Origin: an uncultured Lachnospiraceae bacterium | Lineage (GTDB): Bacteria > Bacillota > Clostridia > Lachnospirales > Lachnospiraceae | NCBI GenBank assembly: GCA_910585825.1 | Contig: CAJUEY010000004.1 | Span: 55,314-119,313 of the forward strand | Length of the DNA stretch: 64,000 bases | Direction of reading: 5' to 3' | Shown: positions 50,483-60,315 of the stretch, in pieces | Layout of the letters: the number at the start of each line of letters is the position of its first letter | Numbering within the stretch: the first letter of the stretch is position 1 | Translations under genes and position numbers: made by a program | The notes under the pieces: generated by a model | The model's database searches: none | The model's input: the letters and a program-made list of their open reading frames with translations, nothing else | What the model was told of the DNA's origin: nothing

Positions 50483-52078
50483 ATGGTTCGCAGAAAAAGA
50501 AGAGCGGGAGTTGTGCGCAGATCTTTACTGTTAGCTTTGGTAGTTGTTTTATTTAGCTTGCTTGTGATGTATGTGTTTTTCGGAATTTATTTCCGATCTC
50601 ATTTCTTTTACCGGACCAGCATTGAAGATGTAGAAGTAGGCGGCAAGACTGCAGAAGATGCAGTGGAGGCGCTGCGTATGGAAGTACAGGATTATCTGCT
50701 GGTTATGTATGACAGAAATGGAACGAAGTACCAGATTCCGGGGGTGGAATTTGCCTATGATTATAAACCTCTGGGAGAAGAGGAGAAAATGATTGGCGAA
50801 CAGAAATCTTTTCTCTGGCCAGGTAAAATTTCCAAAGAAAAAAAACTGGAAATGCAAAAGAGCATCACCTATGATGAAGATCTGTTAAAAGAAAAAGTTT
50901 TGTCCTTAGCATGTCTGAAGGAAGAAAATATGCAGAAGCCAAAAGACGCATTTATTCAGATGACAGAAGAAGGCTATGAGCTGATTCCGGAAGACCAGGG
51001 ATCTTATCTGATTCCGGATCGATTATATGCCAGAGTAAAAGCCGCTGTAGACGCAGGAGAATCTGAGTTTACATTTACCGATGATTTGTATGAGAAACCG
51101 TCGGTGCTTGCCTCTGATCCGGTTCTTACTGAGTGTATGACGAAAATTCAGTCTTATTTTGGGGCAGAGATCACGTATGATATGGGAGAAGACAAAGAAG
51201 TCGTAGATAAAGGCGTAATTTCTTCTTGGATTACGGTAGATGAGAATTATAATGTGACCTTTGATGAAAACAAAGTCGCTTCGTATGTACAGAGCCTTGC
51301 CAGCAAATACAATACATACGGAGATGAACGGGAATTTTTAACGGCAAAAGGCGATACCGTTACAATTGGCGGCGGTGATTATGGATGGGTGATTGATAAA
51401 GAGGCAGAGCGCGAGCAGCTTATCCAGGAAGTAAAATCCGGAGAGGTCAAGACCAGAGAGCCCGTCTATTCTCAGACGGCAGTCAGCCGCAGTAAAAATG
51501 ATATCGGCAATACCTATGTGGAAATAGATTATACCAATCAGCACGTGTGGTATTTTGAAAATGGTACGGTAAAACTGGAATCAGATTGTGTAACAGGAAA
51601 TATCAGCAAAGGAAACGGTTCTCCGGATGGCGTATTTAAAATTGTTTACAAGAAAAGTCCCGCTGTTTTAAAAGGAGAGGATTATGAATCAGATGTAACA
51701 TATTTTATGCCTTTTGCGTATAATGTGGGATTTCATGATGCCTCCTGGAGACATGGCAGATTTGGAGGGAATATATACAAAACCTCCGGTTCCCATGGCT
51801 GTATCAATATGCCGGAGGATAAGGCTGCAAAGCTGTATGAACTTGTGGCGGTGGATACGCCGGTAATTGCATACTACAGAGAGCCGGTAAAACTTACTGC
51901 AGAGAATACCAAAATTTCCAACGCTTATTCCTATTATGACGAGGAAAAGGAAAAAGCAAAGGAAGAGGCTGCAAGGAAATCTGCCGAAGACGCTGCTCAG
52001 AATACGCCGCAGGCGGGAGAGGGAGAGCGAATTACAGAAGACGGGAGCGTAGAACCGATTCCCCAGGGTGAACAATAA
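50483..52078 (+). CDS. L,D-transpeptidase (YkuD) with PG-binding domains
   Basis: Membrane-anchored enzyme of 531 residues that makes 3-3 crosslinks or attaches proteins in peptidoglycan. Basic N terminus and one transmembrane helix (about 13-40), then two PG_binding_4-type domains (about 50-330), and a YkuD domain (about 355-475) with the catalytic signature HDASWRHGRFGG plus SGSHGCINMP (active Cys in the latter). The C-terminal 60 residues are Glu/Ala-rich and disordered-looking. ATG 50483 follows AAGGAG. thrC starts 25 bp after the stop. Confidence 0.92.
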   Translation: MVRRKRRAGVVRRSLLLALVVVLFSLLVMYVFFGIYFRSHFFYRTSIEDVEVGGKTAEDAVEALRMEVQDYLLVMYDRNGTKYQIPGVEFAYDYKPLGEEEKMIGEQKSFLWPGKISKEKKLEMQKSITYDEDLLKEKVLSLACLKEENMQKPKDAFIQMTEEGYELIPEDQGSYLIPDRLYARVKAAVDAGESEFTFTDDLYEKPSVLASDPVLTECMTKIQSYFGAEITYDMGEDKEVVDKGVISSWITVDENYNVTFDENKVASYVQSLASKYNTYGDEREFLTAKGDTVTIGGGDYGWVIDKEAEREQLIQEVKSGEVKTREPVYSQTAVSRSKNDIGNTYVEIDYTNQHVWYFENGTVKLESDCVTGNISKGNGSPDGVFKIVYKKSPAVLKGEDYESDVTYFMPFAYNVGFHDASWRHGRFGGNIYKTSGSHGCINMPEDKAAKLYELVAVDTPVIAYYREPVKLTAENTKISNAYSYYDEEKEKAKEEAARKSAEDAAQNTPQAGEGERITEDGSVEPIPQGEQ

Positions 52079-52103
52079 GACAGGAAGAAAAGAGGATATC
52101 AAT

Positions 52104-53600
52104 ATGGAATTACTTTATGCAAGTACAAGAAACGGAGATGAAAAAGCGACTGCATCAGAGGCAATTTTAAAAGGCCTTGCCTCTGACGGAGGGCTGTTCG
52201 TTCCCACCGAGATACCGGCATTAGACGTGGATTTGGATGATCTGGCCAAAATGACGTATCAGGAAACGGCCTATACGGTAATGCATAAATTTCTGACAGA
52301 TTTTACGGAAGAAGAATTGAAAAACTGTATTACAGCCGCTTATGACAGCAAATTTGACACCGAAGAAATAGCGCCCTTAGTCAATGCAGACGGAGCTTAT
52401 TATCTGGAATTATTCCATGGACCGACGATCGCTTTTAAAGATATGGCGCTGTCCATTCTGCCCCATCTGTTGATTACAGCTGCCAGGAAAAACAATATCC
52501 AAAACGAGATTGTAATTTTGACGGCTACTTCAGGAGATACCGGAAAAGCGGCTTTGTCCGGTTTTGCAGATGTAAAAGGCACCAGAATCATTGTTTTTTA
52601 TCCCAAGAACGGCGTCAGTCCTATTCAGGAAAAGCAAATGGTGACACAAAAAGGTGCAAATACCTTTGTAGTAGGAATCAACGGCAATTTTGACCAGGCG
52701 CAGACCGGCGTAAAACAAATGTTTTCCGATTCGGATCTTGGCAGGGCATTAGCAGAATCGGGATATCAGTTTTCTTCTGCTAATTCCATTAATATCGGAC
52801 GCCTTGTACCGCAGATTGTATATTATGTATATGCATACGCAAAATTATATGCCAACGGAGAGATTACAAAGGGAGAGAAGATTAATTTTGTGGTTCCCAC
52901 CGGAAATTTCGGCAATATTCTGGCGGCCTTTTATGCTAAGCATATGGGACTTCCCATTGCAAAGCTGATTTGTGCGTCCAACGAAAATAAAGTGCTGTAT
53001 GATTTCTTTTCTACCGGCGTTTATGATAAGAACAGAGAATTTATTCTGACTTCTTCTCCATCTATGGATATTTTGATTTCCAGTAATTTAGAGAGATTGA
53101 TTTATCGAATCGCCGGAGACGATGCAGAAAAGAATGCAGAACTGATGAAAGCGTTATCTACAGAAGGAACATATAAAATCTCAGAAGCAATGAAATCTGA
53201 ATTAAAAGATTTTTATGGAAATTATACCACAGAAGAGAAGACCGCACAGGTGATTCGTGATTTGTACAAAAATACAGGTTATATGATTGATACGCATACG
53301 GCAGTTGCTGCGGGCGTTTATGATGCGTATCAGTCTGATACACAGGATACACAGACGAAGACGGTCATCGTATCTACTGCCAGTCCATTTAAATTTACCA
53401 GAAGTGTTATGGATGCCATTGACAAGGAAAAATACGATTCCATGACAGATTTTGAACTGGTGTATGAATTGAGCAGAATTGCCAATGTAACAGTGCCTCC
53501 GGCAATTGAGACGATCCGGAATGCCAAAGTGCTGCATGATACAGTATGTGAACCGAATGAAATGGAAGATGTAGTAAAGAAATTCTTAAAGATTGAATAA
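52104..53600 (+). CDS. thrC: Threonine synthase
   Basis: PLP enzyme that makes threonine from O-phosphohomoserine, 498 residues, the longer class. N terminus MELLYASTRNGDEKATASEA, PLP Lys in FHGPTIAFKDMALSIL, then ATSGDTGKAALSGFADVKG (phosphate binding) and VVPTGNFGNILAAFYAKHMG. ATG 52104 follows AGAGGA. Ends at a terminator shared with the next gene on the other strand. Confidence 0.96.
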   Translation: MELLYASTRNGDEKATASEAILKGLASDGGLFVPTEIPALDVDLDDLAKMTYQETAYTVMHKFLTDFTEEELKNCITAAYDSKFDTEEIAPLVNADGAYYLELFHGPTIAFKDMALSILPHLLITAARKNNIQNEIVILTATSGDTGKAALSGFADVKGTRIIVFYPKNGVSPIQEKQMVTQKGANTFVVGINGNFDQAQTGVKQMFSDSDLGRALAESGYQFSSANSINIGRLVPQIVYYVYAYAKLYANGEITKGEKINFVVPTGNFGNILAAFYAKHMGLPIAKLICASNENKVLYDFFSTGVYDKNREFILTSSPSMDILISSNLERLIYRIAGDDAEKNAELMKALSTEGTYKISEAMKSELKDFYGNYTTEEKTAQVIRDLYKNTGYMIDTHTAVAAGVYDAYQSDTQDTQTKTVIVSTASPFKFTRSVMDAIDKEKYDSMTDFELVYELSRIANVTVPPAIETIRNAKVLHDTVCEPNEMEDVVKKFLKIE

Positions 53601-53608
53601 TGAGACGG

Positions 53609-53636
53609 AAAAGGAAGGGAATCATCCCTTCCTTTT
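53609..53636. terminator. Bidirectional terminator after thrC
   Basis: AAAAGGAAGGGA (53609-53620) pairs with TCCCTTCCTTTT (53625-53636). It serves the converging thrC and CheX-like genes. Confidence 0.85.
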
Positions 53637-54516
53637 ATAGTTTTATTAAAATATTTAAAGTGCCGAATGGATAAATGATGGGTAAATGTATCATATCAGA
53701 AGTGTAGCTGATCAGTGTATTGTCAAAAACCGACGGTGCATTCAAGGACAATTCAATCGACTTTTCATTGGAAACATTTACACAGAACAGACCGTTTTGT
53801 ATGTTCATAAAATCTTCCATAGAAGACCTTACATATGCGTCGTATTCTTTAAATTCTTCATTGGCATATCGGGAGGCAAATGCGATGGCAGTATCTTCTT
53901 CAAAGTCAAAATATGAGGTTAAGGAAAAATCACCATTGATGATTTGGGCAGAACAGTGGTTTGTCACATATTCCGTACACAAAACGGGATTCAATGGTAA
54001 AAAGTCTTCTCCGATCAGGCGAACCAGATTGTGAAACAATACAGATAAATATTGTAAAAGGAAATCCGGAATATCGGAAATTGTAACCAAAAACAGGTTG
54101 CGGATCAGTGTATCCAGATTCTTTGTCTGCGCGCTGTCATCCATCCATTTGGATAATTCATTTTCTTTCTGGTAGGATAGAATCAGTTCTTCCAGCTGGG
54201 CATCTGTTAAAGCGCCGTTTGCTACCAGACGCTCTCCGATAAGCAGATAAATAGGGATCTGTTCATGAAGAAGAGTCATCACCTGTTCTTTCGTCAGAAA
54301 TCCTGCATCTACTGCAAGCTCTCCGAAACGTTTGTTTTCATGAGCCTGACGCATTAAGACCTGATCTACTTGTTCCGTTGTCATAAGACCGGCATGAATA
54401 GCCAGAGTTCCTACCTTTAAATGCCGGATATGTTGTTCTTCAATGGCTAAGATCAGCTGTTCTTTCGTCACAGCCTGTTTGCTTAAAAGGTAATTGCCAA
54501 AAAATTGCGAATACAT
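53635..54516 (-). CDS. CheX-like protein with N-terminal helical repeats
   Basis: 293 residues. The N-terminal 125 residues are helical repeats of the GspE-N type: FGNYLLSKQAVTKEQLILAI, then VGTLAIHAGLMTTEQVDQVL and FGELAVDAGFLTKEQVMTLL. The C-terminal half looks like CheX (CheY-P phosphatase): SYFDFEEDTAIAFASRY, and a helix with DFMNIQNG close to the CheX ExxNxxxG motif but with Asp for Glu. Directly downstream of a response regulator (ATG overlaps by frame, no gap), so it probably acts on it. No flagellar or Che genes are nearby. Confidence 0.65.
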   Translation of the reverse strand: MYSQFFGNYLLSKQAVTKEQLILAIEEQHIRHLKVGTLAIHAGLMTTEQVDQVLMRQAHENKRFGELAVDAGFLTKEQVMTLLHEQIPIYLLIGERLVANGALTDAQLEELILSYQKENELSKWMDDSAQTKNLDTLIRNLFLVTISDIPDFLLQYLSVLFHNLVRLIGEDFLPLNPVLCTEYVTNHCSAQIINGDFSLTSYFDFEEDTAIAFASRYANEEFKEYDAYVRSSMEDFMNIQNGLFCVNVSNEKSIELSLNAPSVFDNTLISYTSDMIHLPIIYPFGTLNILIKL

Positions 54517-54900
54517 TTATTTCATTCTCCTTTCAAAGCGAGTTTTGAGAATAGATTCTATCTGCAGTGTATTCAAAGGTTTTTGAATGAAATCCTTTGC
54601 GCCAAGCTGTATGGCTTGTCTTAGTTGAGCCTGTGTGCCGACTGAGGATACAATAACGATATCTGCATCCGGGTGTTTTTCCATGATTTCTGCAATAGCA
54701 GAATGACCGTCCTTGATTGGCATTACAATGTCCAGAAATACAATATCCGGGAGATGCTGCTGATACATATCAATGCATTCCTGGCCGTTGGCGGCTTCAA
54801 AGATTGTACATTCTACAAGAGAAGAAATCATAGTGGATAACTGTTTTCTGGCTAAAATAGAATCATCGCAGATTAATATTTTCGCATCTTCAAAATTCAT
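54517..54900 (-). CDS. CheY-like response regulator (single domain)
   Basis: 127-residue receiver: acidic pocket ILICDDS, phosphoacceptor Asp in PDIVFLDIVMP, Thr/Ser in VIVSSVG and Lys in FIQKPL. No output domain, so it signals by protein contact or is a phosphate sink. Start ATG 54900 with AAGGAG upstream on the reverse strand; an in-frame ATG 24 bp upstream lacks one. No histidine kinase is nearby. Confidence 0.9.
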   Translation of the reverse strand: MNFEDAKILICDDSILARKQLSTMISSLVECTIFEAANGQECIDMYQQHLPDIVFLDIVMPIKDGHSAIAEIMEKHPDADIVIVSSVGTQAQLRQAIQLGAKDFIQKPLNTLQIESILKTRFERRMK

Positions 54901-55127
54901 AATAATACTCCTTATTCCTGTCATTTAGGACATTCTAAATGGGTGTGCATAGTAAGATACCAAGAGGTATCATAGGTGCTATGTGTTATTTTATACCATA
55001 CCTTTTAAAGTTTCAACAATTATTATAAGAATAGTTTGGAAAAGTTTGGGGAATTATCATTTTGTACATTGCATCCCAGATCACTGACGTATATAATAGA
55101 ACTATCAAATGACAAAGGAGTAAGAGG

Positions 55128-55505
55128 ATGTTTCAAATTCATTTTGACAGTATTTCTACTAATTTTGAAGTATATCATATTTTTTATGTGGTTCTTGCAG
55201 TATTGGGTATATATTTGATTTATTCTGTTAGGAATATGAAGAAAAAAGGAGAGATCAGCGCTTTTATTATCTCTTTGGAGGATCTGGAAAAGTGCAGAAA
55301 CAAAAAGGGATTTATCAATGAAACGGCAAACTCTATGCTGGTATTTGGAATCATTACGCTGCTGTATGGTATTTTCGGCATCGCAAACAGTTTCCTTTCC
55401 GCATTTGGCTGGGGATATGAGGTTTTGGGAATATCTGCATTTTTGATCGTCTATGGGTGGTTTTCCAAAGAGCTGAGAAAAGGAATTCAGAAATATTGTA
55501 AATAG
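55128..55505 (+). CDS. Small membrane protein of unknown function
   Basis: 125 residues. Not recognised. A first membrane helix (about 17-33, HIFYVVLAVLGIYLIYSV), a short basic cytosolic loop, and two more hydrophobic helices (MLVFGIITLLYGIFGIAN; VLGISAFLIVYGWF). ATG 55128 follows AAGGAG. Flanked by terminators, so it is its own unit. Confidence 0.7.
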   Translation: MFQIHFDSISTNFEVYHIFYVVLAVLGIYLIYSVRNMKKKGEISAFIISLEDLEKCRNKKGFINETANSMLVFGIITLLYGIFGIANSFLSAFGWGYEVLGISAFLIVYGWFSKELRKGIQKYCK

Positions 55506-55528
55506 AGCAGCAGATTTAAGAAAACGAA

Positions 55529-55577
55529 AACTGCCGGGGATTTGACGAAAAAGTCAATCCTGCGGCAGTTCTTTTTT
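55529..55577. terminator. Terminator between the membrane protein and citrate synthase
   Basis: AACTGCCG (from 55529) and CGGCAGTT (to 55570) enclose an inner GGATTTGAC/GTCAATCC stem, followed by TTTTTT. It separates two converging genes and can serve the forward one. Confidence 0.85.
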
Positions 55578-55586
55578 AAAATTACA

Positions 55587-56951
55587 TTATCTCTCAGATA
55601 AAGGAATATATGATTTATGCTCGTCTACATATTTGTATGCAGGACGCATGATCTTACCGCTGTAAGACAGCTCTTCCAGACGATGCGCACTCCAGCCGGT
55701 AATTCTTGCAATGGCAAAAATCGGCGTATAAAGTTCTAATGGAAGATTTAACATAGAGTAAGCAAATCCGCTGTAAAAATCTACATTAGGACTGACGCCT
55801 TTGTAAATCTTGCGTTCCTGGGCAATAATCTTTGGAGCCAGCTGTTTGATTAATGTATAAAGTGCAAATTCTTTCTCTTTGCCCTTTTCTCTGGAAAGAC
55901 GTTCCACGAAAGAGTGAAAGATCTCGGCCCGAGGATCGGAAAGAGAATATACGGCATGCCCCATACCATAAATCAGACCTGCATGGTCAAATGCTTCCTT
56001 ATTTAGAAGAGCTCTCAGATAATTTCCAACTTCTTCTTCATCGGTCCAGTCTTTGAGCTTTTCCTTCATATCTTCTAGCATTTGAACGACTTTTATGTTC
56101 GCTCCGCCGTGTTTCGGTCCTTTCAGAGAACCGAGAGAAGCTGCAATCACAGAATAAGTGTCCGTACCGGAAGAAGATACAAGATGCGTGGTAAAAGTAG
56201 AGTTATTGCCGCCGCCATGTTCCATATGAAGAATTAAAGCAATATCTAAAAGTTTTGCCTCTAATGCGGAAAATTTGGAATCCGGCCTTAAAACGTGCAG
56301 GATATTTTCAGCGGTGGAATATTCGGGCTTGGGCTGATGAATAAAAAGGCTCGCGCCATCATGGTAATGCTTGTATGCCTGATATCCGTAAACAGACAGC
56401 AGTGGAAAAAGACTGATTAACTGAAGACATTGACGTAATACATTTGGAAGTGAGATATCGTCTGCTTTTTCATCGTAAGAATAAAGTGTAAGAACGCTTC
56501 TTGCCAAAGTGTTCATCATATCTTTGCTTGGCGCTTTCATAATGATGTCTCGAACAAAACTGGTAGGCAGTGTCCGATAGTAACTCAAAAGAGATGTAAA
56601 CTGATCTAACTGCTGCTTTGTGGGGAGTTCACCAAACAAAAGCAGGTATGTACTCTCTTCAAAACCAAAATGATTCTGGTCTTCAATTCCTTTTACAATA
56701 TCTTTTACATTATATCCACGATAATATAAGTTGCCGTCGGCAGGAACCGATTTCCCGTTCTCCATTTTGGTTGCACAAACATCGGATATTTGGGTTAAAC
56801 CGACAAGCACGCCTTTTCCGTTTACATCACGAAGACCTCTCTTAACATCATATTCCGTATATAATGCAGGATTAATTGTTGCGGTCTTTTCACAGAGTTT
56901 GGAAAGTTCTAACAGTTCCGGTATAATTTCACTGTAAGTATTGGTATGCAT
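55587..56951 (-). CDS. gltA: Citrate synthase
   Basis: Condenses acetyl-CoA and oxaloacetate, 454 residues, long Gram-positive type. Catalytic positions: HMEHGGGNNSTFTTHL, GPKHGGANIKVV, GMGHAVYSLSDPR and NVDFYSGF (His, His and Asp of the active site). A long N-terminal extension (about 60 residues) precedes the domain. It lies apart from other TCA genes, so it likely feeds glutamate synthesis rather than a full cycle. Confidence 0.95.
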   Translation of the reverse strand: MHTNTYSEIIPELLELSKLCEKTATINPALYTEYDVKRGLRDVNGKGVLVGLTQISDVCATKMENGKSVPADGNLYYRGYNVKDIVKGIEDQNHFGFEESTYLLLFGELPTKQQLDQFTSLLSYYRTLPTSFVRDIIMKAPSKDMMNTLARSVLTLYSYDEKADDISLPNVLRQCLQLISLFPLLSVYGYQAYKHYHDGASLFIHQPKPEYSTAENILHVLRPDSKFSALEAKLLDIALILHMEHGGGNNSTFTTHLVSSSGTDTYSVIAASLGSLKGPKHGGANIKVVQMLEDMKEKLKDWTDEEEVGNYLRALLNKEAFDHAGLIYGMGHAVYSLSDPRAEIFHSFVERLSREKGKEKEFALYTLIKQLAPKIIAQERKIYKGVSPNVDFYSGFAYSMLNLPLELYTPIFAIARITGWSAHRLEELSYSGKIMRPAYKYVDEHKSYIPLSER

Positions 56952-57134
56952 ATAAGACCTCCCTTCTGTCTATTGTGCTATCATATCATATAATAGTGCA
57001 TTGAAACAAGAAAAAAACAGAATGTTTTAAAAAAATTTAGAGTTTGTTTATATTTTAACAATCCGTAAAATACTGGAAATGAAGAGGGGAATGGGATATG
57101 ATATAAATAAAAAATATGCAGGGAGAAGAAGAGG

Positions 57135-57818
57135 ATGAATACAGAAACACTATTTCACTATGTAGATCATACCGCATTAAAGCCTTATGTTGACTGGGAA
57201 GAGATAAAAACTTTGTGCCGGGAGGCATTGGAATTTCAAATGGCGTCAGTCTGCATCCCAAGCTGTTACATCAAACGGGTTCATGAGATGTTTCCAAAAC
57301 TGAATATCTGTACCGTGGTGGGATTTCCTCTTGGATACAGTCAGACAGAGGGAAAGATTGCAGAGACAATACAGGCAATAGAAGACGGCGCTATGGAAAT
57401 TGATATGGTCGTAAATATCTGTGATATCAAAAACGGCGACTGGAAGAAAGTCGAGGAAGAAATTGCGGCATTGAAAAAGGCGGCGGGCGATCATATTTTA
57501 AAAGTAATTATCGAGACCTGTTATCTTGCCAAAGAAGAAAAGATTGCAGCATGCAAGGCTGTTACAGATGCAGGAGCGGATTATATCAAGACCTCCACCG
57601 GATTTGGCACGGCCGGAGCTTCTTTAGAAGATGTGAGGCTGATGAAAGAGTATATCGGAAAGCATGTACGGATAAAAGCGGCCGGAGGAATCAGAAACAG
57701 AGAAGAAATGGAAGCCTATATTGCCGAAGGATGCAGCAGAATCGGTACAAGCTCCGCAATTGCCATATTACGGCCGGATCATATAAAAAGAAACCCACAG
57801 GGGATTGACGCATTATAA
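57135..57818 (+). CDS. deoC: Deoxyribose-phosphate aldolase
   Basis: Splits deoxyribose-5-phosphate to acetaldehyde and glyceraldehyde-3-phosphate, 227 residues. Class I aldolase: YVDHTALKPY near the start, active Lys in YIKTSTGFGTAGAS, second Lys in RIKAAGGIRNREEM. ATG 57135 follows GGGAG. cdd follows 63 bp later, a nucleoside-salvage pair. Confidence 0.96.
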   Translation: MNTETLFHYVDHTALKPYVDWEEIKTLCREALEFQMASVCIPSCYIKRVHEMFPKLNICTVVGFPLGYSQTEGKIAETIQAIEDGAMEIDMVVNICDIKNGDWKKVEEEIAALKKAAGDHILKVIIETCYLAKEEKIAACKAVTDAGADYIKTSTGFGTAGASLEDVRLMKEYIGKHVRIKAAGGIRNREEMEAYIAEGCSRIGTSSAIAILRPDHIKRNPQGIDAL

Positions 57819-57881
57819 TCAGGCAGTATGCAGCATATAGGGAAGCCCATAGGGGCCGCCGAAAGCAGAAAGAGGAGAAAC

Positions 57882-58289
57882 ATGAACATATTAAAGTTAA
57901 TAGAAGAAGCCTTTGAGGCAAAGAAATATTCCTATGCACCCTATTCGGATTTTCATGTAGGAGCCGCGCTGCTTACGGCAGAAGGCGAAATCTACAGGGG
58001 ATGCAATATTGAAAATGCCGCCTATTCACCAACGAACTGCGCAGAAAGAACAGCGTTTTTTAAAGCAGTGTCGGAAGGGGCAAGAGAATTTGCAGCAATT
58101 GCCATTGTGGGAGATAAAGGGGAATATCTTGCTCCCTGCGGAGTATGCAGACAGGTAATGGCAGAATTCTGTGATGCAGAAAGGTTTCAGATCATACTTG
58201 CCAGGTCCAAAGAAGATTACAAAATCTATACTTTAAAAGAATTACTGCCGGAAGGTTTCGGGGCGGCGTCTCTCGTCGGAAAGGTTTAA
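57882..58289 (+). CDS. cdd: Cytidine deaminase
   Basis: Deaminates cytidine/deoxycytidine to uridine, 135 residues, tetrameric zinc type. Zinc and catalytic residues are in NCAERTAFFKA and PCGVCRQVMAEF; substrate loop YAPYSDFHVGAAL. ATG 57882 follows GAGGAG. Operon partner of deoC. Confidence 0.96.
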   Translation: MNILKLIEEAFEAKKYSYAPYSDFHVGAALLTAEGEIYRGCNIENAAYSPTNCAERTAFFKAVSEGAREFAAIAIVGDKGEYLAPCGVCRQVMAEFCDAERFQIILARSKEDYKIYTLKELLPEGFGAASLVGKV

Positions 58290-58392
58290 CCGCCGAATTT
58301 TTTTAGGGATTCATCTGCGGCGGTTTCTGCGGGATAAAGACAGAAATATTTCCGGAAGATGTAAAATTAAAATAAAAATTTTGTAAAAAAGA

Positions 58393-58420
58393 TTGACAAA
58401 AAATGAGCATCGTGTATATT
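58393..58420 (+). promoter_or_regulatory. Sigma-A promoter of pckA
   Basis: TTGACA (58393-58398), 16-bp spacer, TATATT (58415-58420). Confidence 0.65.
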
Positions 58421-58469
58421 TGTAGGTGGTGTATTATAAGGATATAATAAATTTAAGGAGGAAATTTTC

Positions 58470-60182
58470 ATGGCAACAAAAGCGTATTATCCAATTGAAG
58501 AGATTGGCGCTGGAAAAGTTGGTTTTTCCAAAACCCGTTCTATTATTGAAGGTGCTTTTTATGGCAACAACGTAGTAAAAGTATCTACATTAAGGGAGGC
58601 ATATGAATTAGCAAAAAATTCACCAGGAACAATTGTAACAGATATGCCTGTATATAGAGGAGAAGAATTTGGTCTTGACAAAGACGCAAAAGTTCTTTTA
58701 TTTAATGATGGCGCCGTAACAGGACGTTATGCTGCAGCGCGCCGTATCAAAGGCGAGCCGGGCGTAGATGCTGCAAAGCTTGATAAAGTAGCAATGGATG
58801 CTATCTATGAATCCCGTTGGAAGACAATGTATCATGCAGAGGTATTCGTAGGATTAGATCCTGAATTTATGGTAAAAGCTCATCTTTTGATTCCGGAAGG
58901 TGAAGAAAACATCATGTACAACTGGATGTTGAACTTCCAGTATATGTCAGATGAATACGTTAAGATGTACAAGAACTCCAAAGCAGTAGGCGACGGAAAA
59001 GAGCCGGATATCTATATTTTCTCTGATCCCCAGTGGATTCCGCAGGAAAGACCGGACGTTGACTTTAGCTGCCTGAGCGATCCTCTAACCTTATGCTATT
59101 TTGATACGGCAGAAAACTGCGCTTGTATCTTAGGTATGAGATATTTTGGCGAGCACAAGAAGGGAACGCTTACCATGGCATGGGCAATCGCAAATAGAAA
59201 CGGTTATGCATCCTGCCACGGCGGACAGAAAGAATATTCATTAGCAGACGGCTCCAAATACGTTGCGTCTGTATTCGGTCTGTCAGGCTCCGGAAAATCT
59301 ACTTTAACACATGCAAAACACGACGGAAAATATCCGATTACCGTTTTACATGACGATGCATTTATTATCAATTCCGATACCTGCTCATCAATTGCATTAG
59401 AGCCTACTTATTTTGATAAAACAGCAGATTATCCGACAGGCTGTGCAGACAACAAATACTTATTATCTGCTCAGAACTGCTCTGCAACGATAGATTCCGA
59501 AGGCAAGATTCAGCTGGTAACAGAGGATATCAGAAACGGCAACGGCCGTGCAATCAAATCCAAATTATGGTCGCCGAACCGTGTAGATAAGATCGACGCT
59601 CCGGTAAATGCTATCTTCTGGATTATGAAAGATCCTACCATTCCGCCGGTAGTAAAATTAAAAGGAGCTGCATTGGCTTCCGTTATGGGCGCTACTCTGG
59701 CAACAAAGACATCTACTGCAGAGCGTGTAGCTGCAGGAACTGACTTGAATGCACTCCGTATCGTTCCTTATGCGAACCCATTCAGAACTTACCCGTTAGT
59801 AAATGACTATGAGAAGTTCAAGAAGTTAGTAGAAGAGAAGAACGTAGACTGCTACATTGTAAACACCGGAGATTTCATGGGCGATAAGGTAAAACCTGCA
59901 GATACGCTTGGAATCCTTGAAACAATTGTAGAAGGAAGAGCAAACTTTGAAGCTTGGGGACCGTTTGAAGATATCGAGATTATGTATGACTGGTCAGGCA
60001 AGACCGGCGATTTCAAACCGGACTTAAATGACAAAGATTATGTAGCTGCATTAAAGAATGCTATGGAAAACCGTGTGAAGGCAGTAGAAGATTTCGCAAC
60101 TAAGAAAGACGGTTATGATAAACTTCCGGATGAAGCTTTAGCAGCATTAAAGAAAATTGTAGATGAAGCTGCATCTCTTTAA
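58470..60182 (+). CDS. pckA: ATP-dependent phosphoenolpyruvate carboxykinase
   Basis: Interconverts oxaloacetate and PEP with ATP, 570 residues. P-loop GLSGSGKSTLT, metal-binding HDDAFIIN, and a downstream SAGTDLN-like TAERVAAGTDLNALRI. ATG 58470 follows AGGAGG and the strong promoter upstream. In anaerobes it often runs toward CO2 fixation and ATP; direction is not shown by sequence. Slightly different codon use from neighbours (many AAA/GCA) fits high expression. Confidence 0.95.
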   Translation: MATKAYYPIEEIGAGKVGFSKTRSIIEGAFYGNNVVKVSTLREAYELAKNSPGTIVTDMPVYRGEEFGLDKDAKVLLFNDGAVTGRYAAARRIKGEPGVDAAKLDKVAMDAIYESRWKTMYHAEVFVGLDPEFMVKAHLLIPEGEENIMYNWMLNFQYMSDEYVKMYKNSKAVGDGKEPDIYIFSDPQWIPQERPDVDFSCLSDPLTLCYFDTAENCACILGMRYFGEHKKGTLTMAWAIANRNGYASCHGGQKEYSLADGSKYVASVFGLSGSGKSTLTHAKHDGKYPITVLHDDAFIINSDTCSSIALEPTYFDKTADYPTGCADNKYLLSAQNCSATIDSEGKIQLVTEDIRNGNGRAIKSKLWSPNRVDKIDAPVNAIFWIMKDPTIPPVVKLKGAALASVMGATLATKTSTAERVAAGTDLNALRIVPYANPFRTYPLVNDYEKFKKLVEEKNVDCYIVNTGDFMGDKVKPADTLGILETIVEGRANFEAWGPFEDIEIMYDWSGKTGDFKPDLNDKDYVAALKNAMENRVKAVEDFATKKDGYDKLPDEALAALKKIVDEAASL

Positions 60183-60236
60183 TCTTTAAGCAGGAGAAAA
60201 TATATTTTTTTAAGTTTTGATTATCAATAATTAACA

Positions 60237-60275
60237 AAATAAGGGAATCATACAAGTGGTTCCCTTATTTTTTTT
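60237..60275 (+). terminator. Terminator after pckA
   Basis: AAATAAGGGAA (60237-60247) pairs with TTCCCTTATTT (60260-60270), followed by eight or more T. Confidence 0.9.
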
Positions 60276-60285
60276 GTATTTTGCA

Positions 60286-60314
60286 TTGAAATATGTGGCA
60301 TATTAAAGTATAAT
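60286..60314 (+). promoter_or_regulatory. Sigma-A promoter of the 6S RNA candidate
   Basis: TTGAAA (60286-60291), 17-bp spacer, TATAAT (60309-60314), placing the start near 60320. Confidence 0.75.
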
Positions 60315-60315
60315 C

